NCBI GenBank assembly: GCA_030037775.1 | Contig: JASHQB010000120.1 | Location: 1-36,508, forward strand | Direction of reading: 5' to 3' | Length of the DNA: 36,508 nt | DNA from: Candidatus Acidiferrales bacterium | GTDB taxonomy: Bacteria; Acidobacteriota; Terriglobia; Acidiferrales; UBA7541 | Shown here: positions 16,731-23,216 of the stretch, one piece after another | Layout of the letters: each line of letters starts with the position of its first letter | Numbering within the stretch: the first letter of the stretch is position 1 | The notes under the pieces: model-generated | Database searches by the model: none | What the model saw: the letters and a program-made list of their open reading frames with translations, nothing else | Told to the model about the DNA's origin: nothing | Made by a program: the position numbers and the translations under genes

Positions 16731-17618
16731 TTGACGAGTACGAATCACAACCACAATCATCCTCCGATTCTGCTGACCATTGCTGGATTTGATCCTTCCT
16801 GTGGTGCCGGAGTAGCCGCGGATCTGAAGACCTTCGCGGCGCACAACTGTTACGGCGTCGCGGCGATCACGGCGCTGACGGCGCAATCGACACAGGGTGT
16901 GAAGTCCGTGCATCCGACGCAGGCGGCCGTGCTGCGCGAGCAGCTCGAGGCCCTTGCCGGTGATGTGAGTATCTCCGCGGTGAAGATTGGAATGCTTGGC
17001 AATAAAGCAAACGCGATGGTCGTCGCGGAGTTTCTGGACAAGAATCGTTTCGCGCACGTAGTTCTAGACCCGGTGATTACGCCATCGGCAGGGAATGCGG
17101 AATTGCTCGAGGCAAGCGGCGTGAAGTTTCTGCGCGACGAGCTGATGAAACGAGCGACGGTAATCACGCCGAATATGGACGAAGCGGCCCAGCTGTCGGG
17201 CGTGGAAGTGAAGGACCTGGCGGGAATGAAGGTGGCGGCGCAAAAATTGGCGGAGATGGGCGCGAAAGCCGTGATCGTCACCGGCGGGCATCTGGAAAAG
17301 CCGGCTGATGTGCTGTACGAAAACGGCGAGAGCAATCCCTTCGGTGGAGACCACGCGAAGAGCGAAAACACGCACGGCTCGGGATGCACGCTTTCGTCGG
17401 CGGTGGCAGCGCAGTTGGCGCTCGGGCAGCAGCTCCGCGAAGCGCTGATCCTGGCGAAGGCGTATGTATACAAGGCCATCGAAAAAAGTTACGGAATCGG
17501 CAAGGGGGCAGGGCCGCTCAATCAGCTTTTCCGGTTCCATCAGGAGCCGCCCGCGCGCGGCGTCCACGAAGTTCCTCAACACGGCATGCATCCTGCGGCG
17601 GAACCGACCACGCATTAG
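16731..17618 (+). CDS. thiD: Hydroxymethylpyrimidine/phosphomethylpyrimidine kinase ThiD
   Basis: Ribokinase-fold enzyme that phosphorylates HMP and HMP-P in thiamine biosynthesis. ILLTIAGFDPSCGAGVAADLKTF near the N-terminus is the ThiD substrate/ADP signature; VVLDPVITPS, VITPNMDEAAQL, VIVTGGHLE and the anion-hole/catalytic THGSGCTLSSAVAA follow in order. The track begins at TTG 16710; I prefer TTG 16731 (LTSTNHNHNH), which leaves a short His/Asn-rich leader and has AGAGG about 11 nt upstream, but neither start is strong. The C-terminus carries about 25 extra residues rich in Pro and His. No other thi gene and no TPP riboswitch are visible nearby, so it appears isolated from the pathway. Confidence 0.93.
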   Translation: MTSTNHNHNHPPILLTIAGFDPSCGAGVAADLKTFAAHNCYGVAAITALTAQSTQGVKSVHPTQAAVLREQLEALAGDVSISAVKIGMLGNKANAMVVAEFLDKNRFAHVVLDPVITPSAGNAELLEASGVKFLRDELMKRATVITPNMDEAAQLSGVEVKDLAGMKVAAQKLAEMGAKAVIVTGGHLEKPADVLYENGESNPFGGDHAKSENTHGSGCTLSSAVAAQLALGQQLREALILAKAYVYKAIEKSYGIGKGAGPLNQLFRFHQEPPARGVHEVPQHGMHPAAEPTTH

Positions 17619-17751
17619 CCCTCGGTTCTTGCGCCGGAGACTATAAGAGGGCTCCCGCCTACAATCCTCGAACGTGGCACCGGGCACTCAAAAGAAGTGT
17701 GATCCGGTATTCCCCCTCCACGGAAAGCTGACGTGGGCAAACAGATGCGGT

Positions 17752-17780
17752 TTGAGCGCGGTTCGCGCGGGTTGTAGTAT
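17752..17780 (+). promoter_or_regulatory. Probable promoter of the DinG-like helicase
   Basis: TTGAGC (17752-17757) and TAGTAT (17775-17780) are separated by the optimal 17 nt, 20 nt before the ATG at 17801. Upstream, AGCCCTC (17617-17623) and GAGGGCT (17647-17653) form a perfect inverted repeat just past the thiD stop, possibly a weak terminator. Confidence 0.5.
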
Positions 17781-17800
17781 GGTAGCCCGACAATATTGGA

Positions 17801-19780
17801 ATGAGCTCAACCTCCTCGACACGAAAAATGGCCAAACAACCAGCGAGAGAGTCGAAGACTGAAGTGACGATGGCGGATGTCTTCGGGCCGCGAGGGATGC
17901 TGGAGAAGTGCCATCCCGGATACGAGTTTCGCGCGGCGCAGCTGGAAATGGCGGAGATCGTGGATGAAGCCTTCGCGCGGCATCAGCACGCGCTGATTGA
18001 GGCAGGGACGGGCACGGGGAAGACCCTGGCGTATCTGGTGCCGGCGATTCGCAGTGGGCGACGAGTGGTGATTTCCACGGCGACGAAATCTCTGCAAGAG
18101 CAGCTTTTCGAGAAGGACATTCCGTTTCTGCGGAAGCATTTTGCGCCGGAGCTGAAAGTGGCGCTGATGAAAGGGCGGAATAATTTTGTTTGCCGCGAGA
18201 AATTACATTTGATGGAAGGGCAGTCGGTGCTGCGCGGCATGGATGAAATCGATTGGTTTGCGCAGATCCGCGACTGGGAAAAGCTGACGGAAACGGGCGA
18301 CCGCGCAGAGCTAAATTTCTTGCCGGATGACGCGGAGCTGTGGAACCGCATCGACGCCCGAAAGGAGACTTGCACGGGGCAGAAGTGTCCGCAATTTCAG
18401 CAATGTTTTTTGACGGTGATGCGGCAGAGGGCGCAGGAAGCGGACGTGATCATCGTGAATCATCATTTGTTTTTCGCCGACCTGGCGCTGCGGCAAGACG
18501 ATTTCGGCTCGATTCTGCCGGAGTACGCGGCGGTGATTTTCGACGAAGCGCACGAGATCGAAGATGTGGCTAGCGATTATTTTGGGCGGGCGGTTTCGAG
18601 TTATCAGTTCGACGAACTGGCGCGCGACGGAGAGCAGACGCTGCGGATGCTGAACGCCGGCACGGCGGCGACACGGCGGCCTTTGACGCAGGTTTGCGAG
18701 CGGGCGCATACGTTTTTTGAAGGCTTCGCGCAACGCCAGGGGCGGTTTCCGTTCGAGCGAGAGGAGCGGCTGGCGTTTGTGGAGCGGAATCGCGAAGCAT
18801 ACGACGGCTTGGTGGCGGCGCTGAAGCGATTGGAGACGGAGTTCTCCGCGCTGAGCACGAAACCGGAAGAAGTGATGAACCTGGCGCGGCGTGCCGCGGA
18901 ATTGCGACGCGAGCTCGGATTTTTGCTGGAGAGCGACGAGAAAGGATACGTGTACTGGTTCGAGCGACGCGGGAAAGGGATTTTTTTGGTGGCGACGCCG
19001 ATCGACGTCAGCGAGATCATGCGCGAAAGGCTCTTCGGGCAGTTCGATACGATCGTGCTGACTTCGGCAACGCTGGCGGTGGGCGGGCGGTTCGATTATA
19101 CGAAGCGCCGGCTGGGAATTTCCGCGGCGCAGGAAAAAGTGCTGCCGCAGGAGTTCGATTATGCCAGCCAGGCGTTGCTGTACATCCCGAAGACGCTGCC
19201 GGATGTGCGCGACGCGCGTTTCGCGGAGAAGGCCGCGGAGGAGATCGCACGGATTTTGGAGCTGACGCGCGGGAGAGCATTCTGTCTGTTCACCAGCTAC
19301 GCGCAGATGCGGGAGATTCGCGAGCGACTGACTGGAACGGTGCCGTTTCCGCTGCTGCTGCAAGGAACGGCGCCGCGGTCGGCCCTGCTGGAGAGATTTC
19401 GGGTGACGCCGGGAGCGGTTCTGCTGGCGACAGCGAGTTTCTGGCAGGGCGTGGACGTGCCGGGGTCGCAGCTTTCCTGCGTGATTATCGATCGGCTACC
19501 GTTTGCGGTACCGTCGGACCCGATCGTGGCGGCGCGAGTCCGCGCGCTGCAAGATGATGGGCAGAATGCGTTCGCGGAATATCAGGTGCCGAAGGCAGTA
19601 TTGTCGCTGAAACAGGGATTCGGAAGACTGATCAGGTCACGGACGGATCGCGGGATTCTGTCGATCCTCGATAACCGTATCCAGCGGATGCAGTATGGTA
19701 GAATTTTTCTGGAATCGCTGCCCGAGTACGCCCTGACGCAGGACCTTGGCGAAGTCGCGCACTTTGTCGAACAACTTTAG
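17801..19780 (+). CDS. DinG/XPD-type ATP-dependent DNA helicase with Fe-S cluster motif
   Basis: Superfamily 2, 5'-3' DNA helicase of the DinG/Rad3 group, probably acting on R-loops, D-loops or G-quadruplex structures in repair. Motif I is EAGTGTGKT (about residue 66), the DEAH box is VIFDEAHEIED, and motif VI-like QGFGRLIRSRTDRG lies near the C-terminus. Four cysteines, in NFVCREKL and CTGQKCPQFQQC, match the Fe-S cluster of this family. At 659 residues it resembles the Acidobacteria and Gram-negative 'YoaA/DinG' form without an exonuclease domain. The 24-residue leader before MADVFGPRG makes a later ATG (17870) a possible start. It is probably transcribed from its own promoter. Confidence 0.92.
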   Translation: MSSTSSTRKMAKQPARESKTEVTMADVFGPRGMLEKCHPGYEFRAAQLEMAEIVDEAFARHQHALIEAGTGTGKTLAYLVPAIRSGRRVVISTATKSLQEQLFEKDIPFLRKHFAPELKVALMKGRNNFVCREKLHLMEGQSVLRGMDEIDWFAQIRDWEKLTETGDRAELNFLPDDAELWNRIDARKETCTGQKCPQFQQCFLTVMRQRAQEADVIIVNHHLFFADLALRQDDFGSILPEYAAVIFDEAHEIEDVASDYFGRAVSSYQFDELARDGEQTLRMLNAGTAATRRPLTQVCERAHTFFEGFAQRQGRFPFEREERLAFVERNREAYDGLVAALKRLETEFSALSTKPEEVMNLARRAAELRRELGFLLESDEKGYVYWFERRGKGIFLVATPIDVSEIMRERLFGQFDTIVLTSATLAVGGRFDYTKRRLGISAAQEKVLPQEFDYASQALLYIPKTLPDVRDARFAEKAAEEIARILELTRGRAFCLFTSYAQMREIRERLTGTVPFPLLLQGTAPRSALLERFRVTPGAVLLATASFWQGVDVPGSQLSCVIIDRLPFAVPSDPIVAARVRALQDDGQNAFAEYQVPKAVLSLKQGFGRLIRSRTDRGILSILDNRIQRMQYGRIFLESLPEYALTQDLGEVAHFVEQL

Positions 19781-19837
19781 CTTTTTCGGGCGCGCAGTTA
19801 CGACCAGCGCGTATGGCATCGAAGGCGAGCGGAAGAG

Positions 19838-20212
19838 ATGTACGAGATCAGCGTGGACGAGAATTTTGCGGCGGGGCACTACCTTCGGGGGTACAAGGGG
19901 AAGTGCGAGAACCAGCACGGTCACAATTATCGGGTGCGGGTTACGCTGGAAGGGCGGGAGCTGGACTCGACGGGCCTGCTCTATGATTTCGTGCATTTGA
20001 AACAGATAATTCAATCGGTCATCCGGTCGCTCGATCATCGAAATTTGAACGATTTTTCCCCGTTCGACAAAGTCAACCCTTCGGCGGAAAACATCGCGAA
20101 GTACATTTACGACGAGACGGCGAAACAGATGCAAAAATCGGCAAACGGAGCGATGATTTCGGGAATCACGGTATGGGAGACGGAGAGCAGCGCGGCGACT
20201 TTCCGGCCGTGA
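19838..20212 (+). CDS. queD: 6-carboxytetrahydropterin synthase QueD
   Basis: Converts dihydroneopterin triphosphate to 6-carboxytetrahydropterin, an early step to preQ0 and queuosine. This is the PTPS fold at 124 residues. The zinc ligands are in AAGHYL and ENQHGHNY; the catalytic Cys sits just ahead in KGKCENQ, and the Asp/His pair is in SLDHRNLN, with the substrate-binding Glu in VWETESS. GGAAGAG overlaps the region just before ATG. It is first in a compact run with a small membrane protein, queE and queC. The GTP cyclohydrolase supplying its substrate is not in the window. A 6-pyruvoyl-tetrahydropterin synthase is the only real alternative, disfavoured by the context. Confidence 0.95.
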   Translation: MYEISVDENFAAGHYLRGYKGKCENQHGHNYRVRVTLEGRELDSTGLLYDFVHLKQIIQSVIRSLDHRNLNDFSPFDKVNPSAENIAKYIYDETAKQMQKSANGAMISGITVWETESSAATFRP

Positions 20213-20239
20213 AGCGTCGGTCGCCGGGGGCGTTCCTAC

Positions 20240-20431
20240 TTGAATCGGGCGTTCTACATTGTTGGGATTCCGGCCTTCATCGTGTCGTTTCTGTGGATGT
20301 ACTACGGCTATGGACTCAAACTGGCGCTGCCGGTGATCCTTGCAGAGCTAATTGCGGTGATTGGCGGCGTGATTTATTTGCGGCGCAAGGCGGGACAACC
20401 GGGCCCAGGCGGTCAGACGACAAACAGGTAG
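20240..20431 (+). CDS. Small two-helix membrane protein in the queuosine operon
   Basis: A 63-residue ORF starting TTG, 27 nt after queD and ending 16 nt before queE. It contains two hydrophobic segments (about residues 5-22 and 28-47, including FIVSFLWMYY and ILAELIAVIGGVIYL), then a basic, Gly/Pro-rich tail, as in small inner-membrane proteins. I do not recognise a family. Its fit between co-directional genes and the membrane-protein composition argue that it is real, although the ribosome binding site (a GGGGG run about 11 nt upstream) is poor. Its function is unknown; precursor uptake or membrane placement of the pathway would be speculation. Confidence 0.55.
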   Translation: MNRAFYIVGIPAFIVSFLWMYYGYGLKLALPVILAELIAVIGGVIYLRRKAGQPGPGGQTTNR

Positions 20432-20447
20432 TTTCCGGCGACGAAAC

Positions 20448-21134
20448 GTGTTCATCACGGAGATATTCAAATCGATTCAAGGTGAAAGCACATACGCGGG
20501 ATTGCCGTGCGTGTTTGTACGGCTGACCGGTTGCAACCTGCGATGTACGTGGTGTGATACGGTGTACGCGTTTCATGGGGGGATGAAGTACAGCGTCGCA
20601 GACGTGATGAGCCGCGTAGCCGAACTGCAGGCGAGCAAGCCCGGAACACGAAGAGATTTGAGACTGGTGGAAATCACCGGCGGCGAGCCGCTGCTGCAGC
20701 CAGAGACGCCGGGGTTGGCGCGCCAGCTGCTCGATGAAGGCTACACAGTGCTGATTGAGACCAGCGGAGAGCGGGATGTGAGCGTTTTGCCGCGCGACGC
20801 GGTGAAAATCGTGGACGTGAAATGCCCGGATTCGGGGGAGAACGGGAAATTCAACTTCGCGAACCTGGATACCCTGGATCAGAAGGACGAAATCAAGTTT
20901 GTGATTGCCAGCCGGCGGGATTATGAGTTCGCACGCGAATTTACAGCGGAGCATGGATTAGTGGGACGAGTGCACGAGGTACTGTTTTCGCCGGTGTTTG
21001 CCGATCCGGAAGGGAAATGGCCGGCGATGGATGCGCGCACGCTCGTGGAATGGATTTTGGAGGATGGTTTGCACGTGCGGCTGGGATTGCAGATTCACAA
21101 ATTCATCTGGGATCCCGCGACGCATGGAGTGTGA
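20448..21134 (+). CDS. queE: 7-carboxy-7-deazaguanine synthase QueE
   Basis: Radical SAM enzyme that rearranges 6-carboxytetrahydropterin into 7-carboxy-7-deazaguanine. The cluster-binding motif is CNLRCTWCDT (Cx3Cx2C), preceded by FKSIQGES, the QueE N-terminal signature, and followed by EITGGEPLLQ, the SAM-binding GGE motif. At 228 residues it has the usual length. The start is GTG at 20448 with no strong ribosome binding site, consistent with coupling to the gene before it. It lies between the small membrane gene and queC (18 nt downstream), so the pathway step order QueD, QueE, QueC matches the gene order. Confidence 0.95.
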   Translation: MFITEIFKSIQGESTYAGLPCVFVRLTGCNLRCTWCDTVYAFHGGMKYSVADVMSRVAELQASKPGTRRDLRLVEITGGEPLLQPETPGLARQLLDEGYTVLIETSGERDVSVLPRDAVKIVDVKCPDSGENGKFNFANLDTLDQKDEIKFVIASRRDYEFAREFTAEHGLVGRVHEVLFSPVFADPEGKWPAMDARTLVEWILEDGLHVRLGLQIHKFIWDPATHGV

Positions 21135-21152
21135 GAGCAATTCGCGATTCGT

Positions 21153-21854
21153 ATGCAAAGAGAGATGAGCGCGCGGGAAAAAGCAGTTGTGCTGCTGAGC
21201 GGAGGGATGGATTCGTGCGTGACCACGGCGATTGCCAATGAAACGCATCTTTTGGCATTGTTGCACGCGAGTTATGGCCAGCGGACGGAGAGCCGGGAGC
21301 GGCGGGCTTTTGAGGAAATCGCCGAGTTCTACGGAGTGCGAGAGAAACTCGTGGCGAGACTCGACGCCTTAGGAGAAATCGGCGGTTCGGCGCTGACAGA
21401 CGAGGGCATTCGGATACCGGAGAACCTGAGGGGAGGGTCCACGGACATTCCGGTCACGTATGTGCCATTTCGCAACGCACATTTTCTGTCGGTGGCGGTC
21501 AGTTGGGCGGAAGTGATCGGCGCAACGGCGATTTTCATCGGCGCAGTGTCGGAGGACAGTTCCGGATATCCGGACTGCCGGCCGGAGTATTACCATGTGT
21601 TTTCCGAGTTGGTGCGAGTCGGAACGCGGCCGGAGACACGAATCGAGATCTGCACGCCAGTGATTCACATGCGGAAGAGCGAAATCGTCCGGCGAGGAAT
21701 GGAATTGAAAGCGCCGCTAGAGCACAGCTGGTCCTGTTATCAAGGGCAAGAGGAAGCGTGCGGTGTGTGCGACAGTTGTCGGTTGCGCCTGCGGGCGTTC
21801 GCGGAGGCAGGATATGCAGACCCTATCGCCTACCGGGCGCCAGTTGCGAGATAA
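21153..21854 (+). CDS. queC: 7-cyano-7-deazaguanine synthase QueC
   Basis: ATP-dependent ligase that converts 7-carboxy-7-deazaguanine to preQ0. The PP-loop is LLSGGMDSCVT near residue 14; PFRNAHFLSVAVSWAE and SYGQR are family signatures. The zinc site is built from Cys in SWSCYQGQEEACGVCDSC near the C-terminus. At 233 residues it is normal. ATG at 21153 is used in the track; ATG at 21165 (MSAREKAVVLLSGG) is an alternative start. It is the last gene of the queD-queE-queC run. The later genes queF, tgt and queA are not in the window. Confidence 0.96.
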   Translation: MQREMSAREKAVVLLSGGMDSCVTTAIANETHLLALLHASYGQRTESRERRAFEEIAEFYGVREKLVARLDALGEIGGSALTDEGIRIPENLRGGSTDIPVTYVPFRNAHFLSVAVSWAEVIGATAIFIGAVSEDSSGYPDCRPEYYHVFSELVRVGTRPETRIEICTPVIHMRKSEIVRRGMELKAPLEHSWSCYQGQEEACGVCDSCRLRLRAFAEAGYADPIAYRAPVAR

Positions 21855-21888
21855 TAACCCAGAGTATCCAAAAGTAGGAGGAGTTCTC

Positions 21889-23046
21889 ATGAAGACATTG
21901 CTTTCGAGACTGGGACTTCCGGCGCTGCTGCTGGCGACGGCGTGTATGCTGGCGCCGGTGGCGCCAGCGCAGCAGTTGACGAGGCTTTCCGGTACTGTGT
22001 TGGATTTTGACGCGAAGCCGTATCCGGGCATGGTCATCACAATCACCAACAAAGGTAACGCGACAAAGTACACGGTGACGACGGACAAGGACGGAAAGTT
22101 CGTGCAAAACGGGCTTCCTATCGGAACCTACGACATCAATTTCAAGAAGGACAACATCGACTACACGGAGACGATGCAGATCAATGGAAGCATGGCTGAG
22201 ACGGGCGCAATTTTGAATGTGAACTTCAAGGATATCGCTGCGAAAACGGGCTATGACGTGAATGCCGCAAAGAAACGGGAAGAGGCGGTGAATCAGTTCA
22301 AACAGATGAAGGCGCATTTCGATAACGGCGTTCACGCCATGGATGATGCCAGCACAGCGAAGCAGCAATTGAAGACAGCTTCCGCGGATCAAAAAAACGC
22401 CCTTCAGGTCAGTATGAGCACTGATTATCAAACGGCCATCAGTGAGTTCGAACAAGCGCAGCAGGGCGCGCCGGACAAAGATCCGAACTTGCCGCTGATT
22501 CTGGGCGACCTGGGAGCGGCCTACGACGGAGCGGGCAAGTACGACCAGGCGATCGATACGTATCAAAAAGCGATAGCGATAAAACCGACGGCGGCACTGT
22601 ACCAATCATTGGGAACGGATTTGGCACGAGCGGGGAAAATGGATGATGCCGGGGCTGCTTGTGATAAAGCGGCAACAGTTGACCCGACGAACAAGAACGT
22701 CGGAGTGATCTGCTATACGAATATGGGCATCGTTCTGTCGAATGCCGGGAAAATGGACGAAGCGGTCGCGCCGCTGCAGAAGGCAACCCAACTCGATCCC
22801 AACGGCGCGGACGCGTGGTTTTTACTCGGCAACGCACTGGTCGCCGGGATCAGCACGAAGAAAGAAGGGACCAAGGACGTCTACGTGATTCCTCCGGGGA
22901 CGGAGGAAGCCTACAAGAAATACCTCGAATTGCAGCCAAACGGCCCATTCGCGGGACAGGCTAAGGAATCGCTGGACGCCGTGATGCAAATGAGCGGTGA
23001 AAAAGTGACCAACGAAATCAAAAACAAGAAACCCGGGACCCTGTGA
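21889..23046 (+). CDS. Secreted TPR protein with carboxypeptidase-regulatory-like domain
   Basis: The track start (21763) lies inside queC; the real start is ATG 21889, with AGGAGGAG 5 nt upstream, giving 385 residues. A Sec signal peptide (LLSRLGLPALLLATACMLAPVAPAQ) is followed by a beta-sandwich resembling a carboxypeptidase-regulatory or CNA-B domain (SGTVLDFDAKPYPGMVITITNK), about residues 29-110. A helical region follows, then TPR repeats from about residue 200 (LGAAYDGAGKYDQAIDTYQKAIAIKP; NMGIVLSNAGKMDEAVAPLQKA). Such proteins are frequent in Acidobacteria and are thought to be periplasmic scaffolds. The lone Cys in the signal could suggest a lipobox, but the flanking residues fit poorly. 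A strong terminator-like hairpin follows. The partner is unknown. Confidence 0.85.
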   Translation: MKTLLSRLGLPALLLATACMLAPVAPAQQLTRLSGTVLDFDAKPYPGMVITITNKGNATKYTVTTDKDGKFVQNGLPIGTYDINFKKDNIDYTETMQINGSMAETGAILNVNFKDIAAKTGYDVNAAKKREEAVNQFKQMKAHFDNGVHAMDDASTAKQQLKTASADQKNALQVSMSTDYQTAISEFEQAQQGAPDKDPNLPLILGDLGAAYDGAGKYDQAIDTYQKAIAIKPTAALYQSLGTDLARAGKMDDAGAACDKAATVDPTNKNVGVICYTNMGIVLSNAGKMDEAVAPLQKATQLDPNGADAWFLLGNALVAGISTKKEGTKDVYVIPPGTEEAYKKYLELQPNGPFAGQAKESLDAVMQMSGEKVTNEIKNKKPGTL

Positions 23047-23053
23047 GGCTTGT

Positions 23054-23094
23054 GGCGGCGCTGCGGTTAGCGGGCGCCGCCGTCCTTACCTTTT
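23054..23094 (+). terminator. Rho-independent terminator candidate after the TPR gene
   Basis: GGCGGCGC (23054-23061) and GCGCCGCC (23074-23081) form a perfect 8-bp stem with a 12-nt loop, beginning 8 nt after the stop codon. A T-rich tail (GTCCTTACCTTTT) follows. Confidence 0.55.
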
Positions 23095-23137
23095 GGACCA
23101 TTCGGATCACTCGCAAGCGACAAAATAAAAATAAATT

Positions 23138-23179
23138 GGATAGCTGACCGCTCGACCGTGCGGCCGGACAGTGCTATCC
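23138..23179 (+). promoter_or_regulatory. Inverted-repeat leader element upstream of the PilZ gene
   Basis: GGATAGC (23138-23144) and GCTATCC (23173-23179) are perfect complements; inside them UGACCG pairs with CGGACA with one mismatch, giving a long imperfect hairpin. An A/T-rich tract (AAAATAAAAATAAATT) precedes it. It ends 37 nt before the start codon, so it could be a structured RNA leader or an operator. It does not match the c-di-GMP (GEMM-I) riboswitch pattern that I know. Confidence 0.4.
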
Positions 23180-23216
23180 TTCTGCGCAACTCGGATACGC
23201 TCAACAGGGGGGAGAA

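Noticed and set aside
18311-19363. 350-residue minus-strand ORF
   Set aside because: Antisense to the DinG-like helicase; composition is basic and low-complexity.
19781-19837. preQ1 riboswitch upstream of queD
   Set aside because: Only 57 nt are available and no preQ1 aptamer-like stem and A-rich tail is seen.
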